Positions 30,646-38,178 of a stretch of 64,000 bases of DNA are shown piece after piece. How positions within the stretch are numbered: position 1 is the first letter of the stretch; the number at the start of each line of letters is the position of its first letter. This DNA is from Acidobacteriota bacterium (GTDB lineage: Bacteria; Acidobacteriota; Holophagae; Holophagales; Holophagaceae), in contig JACPYP010000002.1 in assembly GCA_016195985.1 (NCBI GenBank), forward strand, positions 37,475-101,474. The letters run 5' to 3'. A program made the translations under genes and the position numbers. The notes under the pieces were generated by a model. The model worked only from the letters and a program-made list of their open reading frames with translations, was not told the DNA's origin and did not search any database.

Positions 30646-31149
30646 TCAGCAGAGTTCGAGCCCGAAGCGGCCGATCTCGGCAAAGAGCGCCCTTGGATCC
30701 AGCGGCTCGAAGGCCCTGGATTCAAGGGCGCGCGCCGTCTGGATCCGATCCAGCCGGAACATGCGGCCGCCCTGCCGGGACGGGTCCCAGGCCAGCAGGT
30801 ACCAGAGGGGGGCCTGGATGAGGAGGCCATGGGGCTGGATCCGGCGCTGGCTTGTGGCGCCATGGGCATCCACGTAGACCAGGTCCAGCTCGCAGGAGCG
30901 GACGAAGGCCCCCTCACAGGCGGCGTACACGGAAGGCCGCACGGATCCCGATTCGGCGCAGAGGGCCGCTGAGGGCGGCCTGCCCACCACCACGCGGCGG
31001 AGAAGGTCGGCCAAGCGGAGGCCAGCGTCCCTGGGCAATCCGGCGGACAGCTTCTGGATGGCGAGATCCAGCGTTCCCCCCGCGGGAATGGTGCCCAGGG
31101 CGGCACTGAGCTTGTGGGACAAAGCGAGGCGCAGGGCCTCTCCGAGGCT
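30646..31149 (-). pseudogene. WYL-domain half of an interrupted YafY-type regulator
   Basis: C-terminal part of a WYL regulator cut by the transposon at 31150-38178. The frame from 31134 downward reads LRLALSHKLSAALG and then the WYL core (SCELDLVYVDAHGATSQRRIQPHGLLIQAPLWYLLAWDP). An internal ATG at 31122 could in principle make a headless fragment. Joined to the half at 38179-38412 after removing one 15-bp repeat, it completes a continuous 240-codon frame ending at 30646. Confidence 0.9.
31135..31149. repeat. Left copy of 15-bp target site duplication
   Basis: GGCCTCTCCGAGGCT, identical to 38179-38193. The three preceding bases (CAG) also match at both ends, so the identity extends to 18 bp. 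Within the target, GCCTC and GAGGC form a small palindrome. Confidence 0.9.
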
Positions 31150-31174
31150 CTGGTGATTGGCGGTTCTGGATGCA
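31150..31174 (+). repeat. Left terminal inverted repeat of the transposon
   Basis: Begins CTGGTGATTGGCGGTT and ends TGCA. Compared with the complement of 38154-38178 it matches at 20 of 25 positions, and at 15 of the first 16. Confidence 0.85.
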
Positions 31175-31224
31175 TCTGACGGTTTGGCCCTGCTGGAATC
31201 AAACGGGTTGTTCCATGAACCGAG

Positions 31225-31269
31225 GAAATAAAACGGATCGCCGAGAACACGGGCGATCCGTTTTATTTC
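31225..31269. terminator. Perfect 18-bp stem-loop, probable bidirectional terminator
   Basis: GAAATAAAACGGATCGCC pairs with its exact complement across a nine-base loop, giving T-rich 3' sides on both strands. It lies just past the transposase stop, so it should end transposase transcription and block read-in from the interrupted regulator gene. Confidence 0.8.
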
Positions 31270-31278
31270 GTGACGCCA

Positions 31279-32787
31279 TCATGCCACCAGCCTGTGGGAC
31301 CGCACTTCCGTCAGGGCATGGCGAAGCAACGCCATCATGTCGGTGACGCTGGGGCGATAGGTCGGGGCTTGCTTGCCGGCGGCGATCGCCTTGCGTGCCC
31401 GCCAGGAACGGACGTTGGTGCGCCACTTTGGAAGCCGTCCGAATCCCCTATCCGTGCGCTGCTGCCCCTGGGTCTGTCGAACCGCGAGAACCAGGATCGC
31501 GTAGGCCGCAGCCAGGGCCGAGTGGATGCGATCCACTGACCGTTCCGTCCTCACCTGTGCCTGGCCCAGGCCAACGCCGGTCTTGAGATCGCGGTGGAGG
31601 ACCTCGATCGCCCACCGGTCCAGGTACGCCTGAATCAAGACTTCATGCGGAAGGGTGAAGCTCGTCGTAAGGAGGTAGGCGCGCTTGTTGTATCCGCGAG
31701 TGGTCCCGTGCCCGTAGGGAACGGGGGCGAGGATCATCAGCTTCAGCGCGACCTTCCGGGTGCTGTGGCGCCGATAAACCGGTCCGATCACCTTGAAACT
31801 CAGATTCCTCTCCTCGCCACCGTAATCGAACCTGCCCGTGTCGCTGGGCACCGACCGATCCTTCGCGAGTTCCAGGGGGGTGGGGAGGCGTTCCCCGTAT
31901 AGGGCCTTGCCACCGTGGATCTTCTCGCCCACTGCGCACAGGTTCGACTTCTCTCGGGTGCGGCCGATGTAATCCACACGATCTGGCAGGTGTCCGATCA
32001 CGGTGCCGTTGGTGTAGCTGCCATCCGCGACCACCAGGAGCTGCCGATCCTTCAGCTTGTTGTCGTCCATCCATTCCCGAACGCGCTGGATGGTACGCAC
32101 CGCGATCTGTGAGGCGCTGTCCTTCACTTGCCCGATCGCGGCAGGATCCACGCCGAACGCCTCCTTGCGCCGGGCCGCTTCTTCCTTCGTGGGGCGCCCG
32201 CGCTTCTTCGGGGTGGGCTGCGCATCGTCCGGGACGGCCCCGGCCTTCCTTCGCCGCCTCTTGGCGCTCCATTCGGTGTCCTTGATCGGTTCGAAGGCGA
32301 TGGTGATGGCGGACGGCCGGTGAACATCGCCGCGTGGCAACAGCAGGACCCCGTGAAACATCGGAATCCCCAGTTGAATCGCCGGTCGCACCCATACGGG
32401 ACATAGGGGGTTGTGGACCCAGCGCACATGGGCGATCTTCTTGCCCGTTTTCGACAAGGCGGTGTCGTCCAACGCGAGGACGACGGGTCCTTCCTTTGAC
32501 AGCCAGGGGAGGCAAGCCTTGAACACGCCGTGGAAGAGGTCCACGGGATCCCACTTGCCGTCCGAAAAGGCCCGGTAGTCCGCCCGCCAGTCCTCTTGAT
32601 CCAGGCCGCGGGCCACGATCGAGTTGGAAATGGTCTTCCGGACGCCATTCATCAGCAGCATGGTCCGCAGCATTTCCGTGACGCGATGCCCCGTCCTGGC
32701 TTGGGCGAACGCGGGCATCAGGTATTTGGCTACCAGGCGCTGGAAGACAACCTCCAGGGCTTTCTGGTCCGCCGATTTCGATGTCAT
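31279..32787 (-). CDS. IS4-like DDE transposase
   Basis: A 502-aa DDE transposase. The likely catalytic acids are Asp107/108 in LALDDTALSKTGKK, Asp255 in VVADGSYTNG, and Glu395. The latter sits in YLDRWAIEVLHRDLK, which fits the IS4-family Y-x2-R-x3-E-x6-K signature exactly. A Lys/Arg-rich linker (about 175-215) separates the acids. AAGGAGG precedes the ATG. It faces the left end of the element and is intact. The family is known for variable target duplications. Confidence 0.9.
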   Translation of the reverse strand: MTSKSADQKALEVVFQRLVAKYLMPAFAQARTGHRVTEMLRTMLLMNGVRKTISNSIVARGLDQEDWRADYRAFSDGKWDPVDLFHGVFKACLPWLSKEGPVVLALDDTALSKTGKKIAHVRWVHNPLCPVWVRPAIQLGIPMFHGVLLLPRGDVHRPSAITIAFEPIKDTEWSAKRRRRKAGAVPDDAQPTPKKRGRPTKEEAARRKEAFGVDPAAIGQVKDSASQIAVRTIQRVREWMDDNKLKDRQLLVVADGSYTNGTVIGHLPDRVDYIGRTREKSNLCAVGEKIHGGKALYGERLPTPLELAKDRSVPSDTGRFDYGGEERNLSFKVIGPVYRRHSTRKVALKLMILAPVPYGHGTTRGYNKRAYLLTTSFTLPHEVLIQAYLDRWAIEVLHRDLKTGVGLGQAQVRTERSVDRIHSALAAAYAILVLAVRQTQGQQRTDRGFGRLPKWRTNVRSWRARKAIAAGKQAPTYRPSVTDMMALLRHALTEVRSHRLVA

Positions 32788-32918
32788 ATGCCTCCTTTCC
32801 TTGATCGGGGTCAGTCCTTGACCCCGCCCTTCCGTTGTTGGTCCTTGTGGGAACCCTTTCGTTCAGGTGGCCGGTGGGCCATCCTGGGTGAATTACCGTT
32901 TGGTTAGCGTCATGTTCT

Positions 32919-32936
32919 GGATAGCATTTGCTATCC
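32919..32936. promoter_or_regulatory. Perfect 18-bp palindromic operator, GGATAGCATTTGCTATCC
   Basis: Two 8-bp arms around a TT centre, in the 167-bp space between the divergent transposase and Xre genes and 18 bp before the Xre start. The size and symmetry fit the binding site of an Xre/C-protein dimer, so the adjacent regulator probably represses or switches both promoters. Binding is inferred. Confidence 0.65.
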
Positions 32937-32954
32937 GTAGTCATAGGGTAGGCG

Positions 32955-33422
32955 ATGCCGAAGGCCAGGCAACCCATCAGAGATGAAAACGATCGAATTG
33001 GACACGAACTGTCCATTGGGGATCGGTTGCGCATCCTTCGGGAAATGAGGGGCGTGTCGCAGCAGGCGCTCGCTGACCGCATCGGCGCCAAGAAGGCGCA
33101 GATCGGACAATGGGAACGGCAGGAACGGAATCCTGGCGTGGGTCCGCTGCGCACCATCGCGGATGCGCTGGATGGATCCTTCGTCTGGATCGTCCTTGGT
33201 CAAGGCGATGCGCAGGCCGCAGACGCGCCCAACACCGCGCTGGTTGCGGCTTGCGTGGAAGTGGCGCTTTCGATGGTCGGGACGGAAGCGGTGCCGGCCA
33301 CGACTGCGGACATCTATCGGCGCGCATGCGCACGCGGTATGGCGATGCGTCATGCCAGCCGGGATGAATTCATCCAGGCCCTCCAGGACATCGTGGATCC
33401 GGGAAGCGGCGATCACGAGTGA
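32955..33422 (+). CDS. Xre-family transcriptional regulator
   Basis: A 155-aa protein whose N-terminal half holds a Cro/CI helix-turn-helix (about 20-75): IGDRLRILREMRGVSQQALADRIGAKKAQIGQWERQERNP. The C-terminal half is helical and unrecognised. Stand-alone Xre proteins near restriction genes often act as controllers that delay nuclease expression. Here it is 1.6 kb from the nuclease and next to the transposase, so its target could be either. Its end overlaps the convergent winged-helix gene by 10 bp. Confidence 0.85.
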   Translation: MPKARQPIRDENDRIGHELSIGDRLRILREMRGVSQQALADRIGAKKAQIGQWERQERNPGVGPLRTIADALDGSFVWIVLGQGDAQAADAPNTALVAACVEVALSMVGTEAVPATTADIYRRACARGMAMRHASRDEFIQALQDIVDPGSGDHE

Positions 33423-34012
33423 CCTTCATCGCTGCGGTCATTCGCGGCCCGGAAGGGAACCACATTCGTGGATGCGGTCCCCTTGGTGGCGGCTGGCGGT
33501 TCGGGTGGTGCGTCCTGCCAGGCCACCAGACCCCAGGTCCGCGGGGCCGTCAGGTCGAACAGGTCTGGCTTCCGGAAGAGGCACGAGGACACGGTGTTCT
33601 GGAAATCGGCGGAGCTTGATGGGATGCCCGCCGCCTTCAGGGCGCCCGCGATCTCATCGATCGCCACGGGTCGGCCCGCGCGCGCCAGCACGGTGTATGC
33701 GTTCTTCCACAATGGCTGATTGGCGCCAAGTGTGTCGGCATCCGGCAAGGTGCGCTGACGCGGACCCGAGGGCCGGTGAACCGAAGGCTGGGCCTGCGAT
33801 GCGGATGGCACCGCCGGGGGCCTTGCGGGTTCAGTGGAATCTGGCCTCAGCGCGGGGATCGATCTGATCCTGATCCGTTCAAAGGCCGCCAGTGCTGCGT
33901 TGACATCCCGGACATGGTCCCGGAGCCACTGCACCACATGGTCCAGGTCCAGGTTGGGATTTTGAGGCTGGTCGATGGGTCTTTTCAGTGGTTCCTCCTT
34001 GGAAGCGGGCAT
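33413..34012 (-). CDS. Winged-helix (HARE-HTH-like) accessory protein
   Basis: A 199-aa protein: helical N-terminus, a Pro/Ser-rich linker (about 55-95), then a winged-helix-like block PLWKNAYTVLARAGRPVAIDEIAGALKAAG followed by a beta-wing ending WGLVAWQ. This resembles the HARE-HTH domain, known from chromatin proteins and from restriction-modification systems. Its job in this element is unknown; an adaptor or specificity role for the restriction system is one possibility. The assignment is from pattern only. Confidence 0.6.
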   Translation of the reverse strand: MPASKEEPLKRPIDQPQNPNLDLDHVVQWLRDHVRDVNAALAAFERIRIRSIPALRPDSTEPARPPAVPSASQAQPSVHRPSGPRQRTLPDADTLGANQPLWKNAYTVLARAGRPVAIDEIAGALKAAGIPSSSADFQNTVSSCLFRKPDLFDLTAPRTWGLVAWQDAPPEPPAATKGTASTNVVPFRAANDRSDEGHS

Positions 34013-34117
34013 TGCGTTCAGGGCATGGGTTCCCTGCCGGGGTCCAAACCCGGCAGGGATTCACTGCGGTATCGCGGGATCCGGGAGATCCGGCCCCGCA
34101 TGACTGGACGGCGGTGG

Positions 34118-34252
34118 CTACGCCACGCGAATCCACGTCCAGCGCGGCCACCCGTCAGGGTTTGGTCGGTGTTTGCGCGCACGCGCGCGTCGTACCGTCC
34201 GCACCTCGACGAGGATCCATATTCCAGGCTTGTCCGGCTTCGGATAGGCCAT
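34118..34252 (-). CDS. Possible 44-aa basic protein
   Basis: A short frame (start residues MAYPKPDKPGIWILVE) rich in Arg and Trp, ending WTWIRVA, with GAGGTG six bases before the ATG. It lies between two winged-helix genes on the same strand. The flanking bases 34013-34117 and 34253-34411 hold no other gene I can support; a CTACAC...GTGTAG hairpin lies near 34302-34331. Coding status is uncertain. Confidence 0.3.
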   Translation of the reverse strand: MAYPKPDKPGIWILVEVRTVRRARARKHRPNPDGWPRWTWIRVA

Positions 34253-34411
34253 AGGCACACCTCGAAAAAAAGGGGGCTCCCAACTTGAGCCGTGTGGCCT
34301 ACACTGACCTTGCTTTGGGGTCGTGTAGGTTCTTACCTCACCCTAGGATTGAAGGGTCTTGGCCGTTGCAACCGGTCAAGACCTTTCGGCTTTTTGGGGA
34401 TCCGCCGCAGA

Positions 34412-34849
34412 CTACATGGGACCCCCTCCCGCCTTTCGGACGGCTTGGTAGACACCCGCCTTGCGCGGTGTGACCGGTTCGATGAGCTTGTCGTGGTGGT
34501 AGAGCTGGAAGATGGCGCTGCGGACGGTCTTGTTGACGCGGGGCACCCCAAGCAGGTCGCAGATCTCCGGAATCGCGAATGGCTTCCCCGGGTTGTTCTG
34601 AAAGAGGGCTCTGACCCTTGGGGCGATGCCGGAATCGGCCCCGCCGGACTGGACCGGTTCGTTTGGAGGTGCCTCGCGCTTGTCGGCAAGCGAGTTCGCC
34701 AAGCGGGTGCGCACCGCCAGCCGTTCGGCCTGGATCCCATCCAGGGTCTTCTTGGCCTGCTGCATTGCCGCTTCAGCCGCCGCCAATGCGGCCGCAGCCT
34801 TGATTTCCTTGGCAAGCAGTTCTTCATAGAGAAGCAGATCATTCGACAC
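34412..34849 (-). CDS. Coiled-coil plus winged-helix protein
   Basis: About 145 aa from GTG 34849, preceded by GGGGGT. The N-terminal half is an Ala/Glu/Gln-rich coiled coil (ELLAKEIKAAAALAAAEAAM); the C-terminal half is a winged-helix pattern (IAPRVRALFQNNPGKPFAIPEICDLLGVP, then a wing ending GVYQAVRK). The GKPFAIPEIC helix entry parallels GRPVAIDEIA in the 33.4-kb protein, so the two may be distant relatives. It is divergent from the endonuclease gene. Function unknown. Confidence 0.65.
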   Translation of the reverse strand: MSNDLLLYEELLAKEIKAAAALAAAEAAMQQAKKTLDGIQAERLAVRTRLANSLADKREAPPNEPVQSGGADSGIAPRVRALFQNNPGKPFAIPEICDLLGVPRVNKTVRSAIFQLYHHDKLIEPVTPRKAGVYQAVRKAGGGPM

Positions 34850-35021
34850 GGGACCCCCAATGGTAGAGAGAGTTTGCCTGGGAGCAGGTTGGTGGTCAAG
34901 CGTTTTGTTTGATGTTTGATTGCTCGATGTTCGATTGCGCAGGCCGGCCCTTCCATGACCCCTTCCATTGCGCGATTGCGCCATCAGGCGAGGCGTTCAG
35001 GGCTGCGCTAGACTCTCGGTC

Positions 35022-35843
35022 ATGATCCAGGACTACCGAGCCCTCACAGTCGAGCAACACGATCTGCTGGAAAAGCAGACCCTCCGCACGATCGTGCAGG
35101 CGATGCAGGAGTATTCAAAGGAGGCCAAGCAGCTCTTCGACACCACCCCGGCCCCGACCGACAAGGAAGAGATCGTCCTTGCGGAGGACATCGTCCAGTA
35201 CGCCCTTGAGGTCGCGGAATGCTACCCCATCAACCGGCGATTCGCGGGGACCATCGACTACAAGCGGGTTCGGTGGTGTTCCACGCCATTCGGTGTTCTG
35301 CCGCAAGCATTCCTGGTTGATGCCAAGGCATCCACCGAAGACAACCGTGACACCCTTCAGAACTCCCAGCTCCCCATGGATGCTGAGTTCCGTTCCAAGA
35401 AAGGTCATGTCGTGAGGATGGCCGCCGGCTTCCCTGCCCATCTTGAAGTGCAGGCCAACGATGGCGTCCTTCATGCGGTGACCACTTCAGCGTTCATTCA
35501 CTTCTACTACGAACGCATCAAGGCCCCCGTGCCGGGCGGTCCCTTGCGTGACCTGAAGAGCATCTTCGTCCTGTGCGTGCCCCACGCGCGCCTGAAGGGC
35601 ATCTACAACCCCGATCCGGACACGACCTTCTTCGGAGAAGGCAAGCATTCCCCCGCGCGCAACGAGGTGCCCCGCATCCGGGTCTACTTCAATCGCTTGC
35701 GGGAAATCTGCCCTTGGCGGCTTCAGGAACTGCGCTTCACGCCAGGGTCCGAATACGCGACCCCGCTGTGGCGGGATGCCTCGATCAGCGTTGGCGGGGA
35801 ACGGACGGAAACGAACACGCCGTTCCTGTTCGTCGGCCGGTAG
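35022..35843 (+). CDS. SfiI-type type II restriction endonuclease
   Basis: A 273-aa protein that I recognise as a close relative of SfiI (269 aa), which cuts at GGCCNNNNNGGCC as a tetramer holding two sites. The resemblance runs end to end: EKQTLRTIVQA near the start, ALEVAECYPINRRFAG, SQLPMDAEFR, AVTTSAFIHFYY, GKHSPARNEVPRIRVYF and CPWRLQEL. The catalytic residues I recall for SfiI, Asp79, Asp100 and Lys102, fall at the same positions (IDYKR and VDAKAS). ATG 35022 gives the natural N-terminus. It converges with the methyltransferase, 9 bp apart. Specificity is inferred from the family. Confidence 0.92.
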   Translation: MIQDYRALTVEQHDLLEKQTLRTIVQAMQEYSKEAKQLFDTTPAPTDKEEIVLAEDIVQYALEVAECYPINRRFAGTIDYKRVRWCSTPFGVLPQAFLVDAKASTEDNRDTLQNSQLPMDAEFRSKKGHVVRMAAGFPAHLEVQANDGVLHAVTTSAFIHFYYERIKAPVPGGPLRDLKSIFVLCVPHARLKGIYNPDPDTTFFGEGKHSPARNEVPRIRVYFNRLREICPWRLQELRFTPGSEYATPLWRDASISVGGERTETNTPFLFVGR

Positions 35844-35852
35844 GCTGCCCGG

Positions 35853-37088
35853 CTACTTCCGCATCTTCTCCAGGAAGTGGCTCACGTAGTCGGCCTTCAG
35901 GTCGATGCCGATGAACTTCCCGCCCAAGGTGATGGCGCTGAGTCCCGTGGTTCCGCTCCCCATGAAGGGATCGATGCAGATGCCCCCGGGAGGCAGGGTG
36001 GCCTTGAGCGCCCAGTCCGCCAGCCCCCGGGGCATCACCGCGAAGTGATTCCCGGCCGCAGCCCCGCCGGCAAGTGCAACGGAGGCCATGTCCCCGGGGT
36101 TCTTCCCCAGGGGGTGGTTGCGGAACACGTTGTCGCCGACCTCAACTTCCATGCAGTCATCAAATTCCGTGTCCAGATCCAGGAGGTCCTTCAGCTTTTC
36201 CCAGGTTTCCTCGGGGGGCAGCCTGGATCCGATCTCGTCCGTTCGGAAGTAGTGGCGGGTCCGTTCGAACGGAAGGCCAAGCTGATCAGCGACCCAGGTG
36301 ATGGATAGCCCCTTGGCGGCCAAGGCGTTCTTCAGGTAGGTGGCCAGTTCCGTGGCCCTTGGCGCGTTTGGTCTTCGCCGAACTTCTTTCAGTCCATCGA
36401 TCGAGGACCGATGCCGCGGGCTGTTCAGCCATCGGCGGAGTTCCTGGTCGCCTTGGGCCTTGCCCTTGGCCGCACCCTTCTCGGCTCGATTGCGCTCGAT
36501 GGCGTCATCGGTCTTGTGGGGAATCCTGATGGCATCGAGGTTGAAGGTGTAGCGATCCGTCTTGGCGAACAGGAACACCGGTTCCCATGTGTTCGTCAGC
36601 CGGTCCCGAACGCTGGAGGGCATGGCGTTGGGCTTGTGCCAGACGGCCGTGTTCCGCAGAATCCACCCATCCTCCTGAAGGGCCATCGCGAGCCGGAATG
36701 GGATGAGGGCCAACTGCTTGTTGCGCTTCCAGGCTTCCCGCCGCTTGGGATGCGTCGTGTAGTGCAGGTATGAGTCGCCGACGTTCAGCCAGAAGGTGCC
36801 GTCAGGGGTGAGGACCCGGTAGAGTTCGCGGAATACGGCGCGAAGGGTCTCGATGTAGCCGTCCAGGTCGTCCTCAAGCCCGATCTGGTTGGAATGCCCG
36901 TAATCCCGGGCACTCCAGTAGGGCGGCGAAGTCAGCGCGGTGTGGACGGACCCGTCCGGCAACCCCTTCAGCACCTTCTGCGCATGGCCAAGATAGACCG
37001 CGTGGCGTTCCCCGCGGTAATCCGCCTTGGTTCGAATCGTCTCCCAGGACCCTGCTTTTCCTGGAGTTGCCTTCTTTTTGCTTGTCAC
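35853..37088 (-). CDS. DNA methyltransferase, probable cognate N4-cytosine modification enzyme
   Basis: A 411-aa beta-group methyltransferase: catalytic motif IV TSPPYW (SPPY at 54-57) comes first and the AdoMet-binding motif DPFMGSGTTG (373-382) last. SPPY is typical of N4-cytosine enzymes. Between them lies a long insert (about 195-330) with a helical LSITWVADQLGLPFERTRHYF block, likely including target recognition. Starts at GTG 37088 with no clear ribosome site. Tail-to-tail with the endonuclease, it should protect the host's GGCC(N5)GGCC sites. Confidence 0.9.
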   Translation of the reverse strand: MTSKKKATPGKAGSWETIRTKADYRGERHAVYLGHAQKVLKGLPDGSVHTALTSPPYWSARDYGHSNQIGLEDDLDGYIETLRAVFRELYRVLTPDGTFWLNVGDSYLHYTTHPKRREAWKRNKQLALIPFRLAMALQEDGWILRNTAVWHKPNAMPSSVRDRLTNTWEPVFLFAKTDRYTFNLDAIRIPHKTDDAIERNRAEKGAAKGKAQGDQELRRWLNSPRHRSSIDGLKEVRRRPNAPRATELATYLKNALAAKGLSITWVADQLGLPFERTRHYFRTDEIGSRLPPEETWEKLKDLLDLDTEFDDCMEVEVGDNVFRNHPLGKNPGDMASVALAGGAAAGNHFAVMPRGLADWALKATLPPGGICIDPFMGSGTTGLSAITLGGKFIGIDLKADYVSHFLEKMRK

Positions 37089-37240
37089 GACTGGTGTGGC
37101 CTTATCGGTATGAGGGGGGGGCGGTGTGGTTCGGTCAGGCCATCTGGCACTGGACTGAACCGTGTTTCCGGCTTCGCGGGATCCTTTGAGTTTGGTATGG
37201 GAACCCCCAAGTGTCCAAGGGTCCCTGATCAGGCCGGGGG

Positions 37241-37612
37241 CTACCCCTTGGGCATTAGGCCCTGGACGTGTGTGACCAACCGTTCCAGTCGATTGAACCC
37301 GGCCGTGAAGTCATGCATCAGCGTCATCAGGGAATGCCGGCTGGAAGCCGTTAGGAACTGAGCGTCCCACACGGTCCCAAGGAGGACATCCCGAGTGGGT
37401 CCCATGGACAGCGCGCGACCCAATTCGCAATGTTTGGTGTGGCCACTGACCCTGCTGCTTCCGCACGAAAGGCAGTGTTCCAGGCCGGGTTCAGAGCCCG
37501 CGACCGTCACGAATTCCATGCGTTCGGCTACCGAGAACAGGAGCCTCAGTCCGATGGATACCGGCGGATCTTCAGGAGAGCCCCAGTCCTGCGGTGCGCT
37601 GTCTTCATACAT
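37241..37612 (-). CDS. Small Cys/His-motif protein A, 123 aa
   Basis: No known family recognised. Residues 47-68 read CLSCGSSRVSGHTKHCELGRAL, a possible zinc knuckle of spacing C-x2-C-x6-G-H-x3-C-x2-G-x-A-L. The C-terminal half is helical. GGAG precedes the ATG. It starts 12 bp after the stop of protein B, which has the same motif, and lies upstream of the methyltransferase on the same strand. Confidence 0.65.
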   Translation of the reverse strand: MYEDSAPQDWGSPEDPPVSIGLRLLFSVAERMEFVTVAGSEPGLEHCLSCGSSRVSGHTKHCELGRALSMGPTRDVLLGTVWDAQFLTASSRHSLMTLMHDFTAGFNRLERLVTHVQGLMPKG

Positions 37613-37624
37613 GCCGCGCTCCGC

Positions 37625-37984
37625 CTACATCATGTGAAGAAGGTCTTGGATCGCGGTCAGGGTAGATTCCAGGTCATCCAGTTCAGCCTGGCAGGTGCCC
37701 ACCAGGACCTGGATGGATCGCCTTCGGGTGCCGATGTCCCTGATCGCATCAGCGACCGCATGGTGCAGTTGAGCCGTCCCGTGGTCCGGGCTCAACGCCA
37801 ATCCGACCTGACAACCGATGCTGTGACCATGGGCCTTGGTGCTTTGGCACTCAGGACAGTGCTGGCCAAGGAATCCACCCCACTGGATGTCGCTGAGGGC
37901 GGCCACCAACTGTCTTTCCTGTGCCGCTTGCAGCGCGAAATGGCGTGTGACAAAAGGCGGATGAAGGTCTTCCTGGTCTGACAT
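37625..37984 (-). CDS. Small Cys/His-motif protein B, 119 aa
   Basis: No known family recognised. CPECQSTKAHGHSIGCQVG LAL has spacing identical to protein A, with all three Cys and the His conserved, while most other residues differ; the two are probably diverged paralogues. The C-terminal part (AELDDLESTLTAIQDLL) is predicted coiled coil. GGGAG precedes the ATG at 37984. It is the first gene of the minus-strand run that ends with the methyltransferase. Confidence 0.65.
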   Translation of the reverse strand: MSDQEDLHPPFVTRHFALQAAQERQLVAALSDIQWGGFLGQHCPECQSTKAHGHSIGCQVGLALSPDHGTAQLHHAVADAIRDIGTRRRSIQVLVGTCQAELDDLESTLTAIQDLLHMM

Positions 37985-38069
37985 CGACGGCTCCCATTAG
38001 CTCGCAGGCGGCAAGCATACTGAGCCGACATGAACTCGGGAGGGGGGTGATTTCGGTGGACGAAAGCAC

Positions 38070-38122
38070 CCGAGGCGTCTTACCCCTAGAAGGCAGCGCG
38101 CTCTAGGGGTAAGACGCCTCGG
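38070..38122. repeat. Perfect 21-bp stem-loop near the right transposon end
   Basis: The arm beginning CCGAGGCGTCTTACC pairs without mismatch with its complement across an 11-base loop. There is no T run on either strand, so it is not a standard terminator. It sits about 30 bp inside the right terminal repeat and may be a transposase-binding, regulatory or insulating structure. Confidence 0.75.
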
Positions 38123-38153
38123 CGATGGTCAACGGTGTTCTGCAACAGGAGAT

Positions 38154-38178
38154 TGCACTCCAAACCGCCAACCACCAG
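38154..38178 (-). repeat. Right terminal inverted repeat of the transposon
   Basis: Read on the minus strand it begins CTGGTGGTTGGCGGTT and ends TGCA, matching the left end at 20 of 25 positions. Confidence 0.85.

Larger units (their letters stand above)
31150..38178. mobile_element. 7.0-kb transposon carrying an SfiI-type restriction-modification system
   Basis: Bounded by imperfect 25-bp inverted repeats and by a perfect 15-bp direct repeat in the split regulator gene. It contains, from left: an IS4-like transposase (-), Xre regulator (+), winged-helix protein (-), possible 44-aa ORF (-), coiled-coil winged-helix protein (-), SfiI-type endonuclease (+), DNA methyltransferase (-), and two Cys/His-motif proteins (-). 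No integrase, resolvase or second transposase is present, so the single DDE enzyme is the likely mover. No internal copy of the terminal repeat was seen next to the transposase, which argues against a separate simple IS. Confidence 0.88.

Noticed and set aside
31150..32950. A simple insertion sequence with only the transposase
   Set aside because: No match to the left terminal repeat was seen near 32.8-33.0 kb; the matching repeat and target duplication are at 38.2 kb.
34968..35843. Longer nuclease starting at 34968
   Set aside because: The extra 18 residues have no counterpart in SfiI as I recall it; the homology begins at the ATG at 35022.
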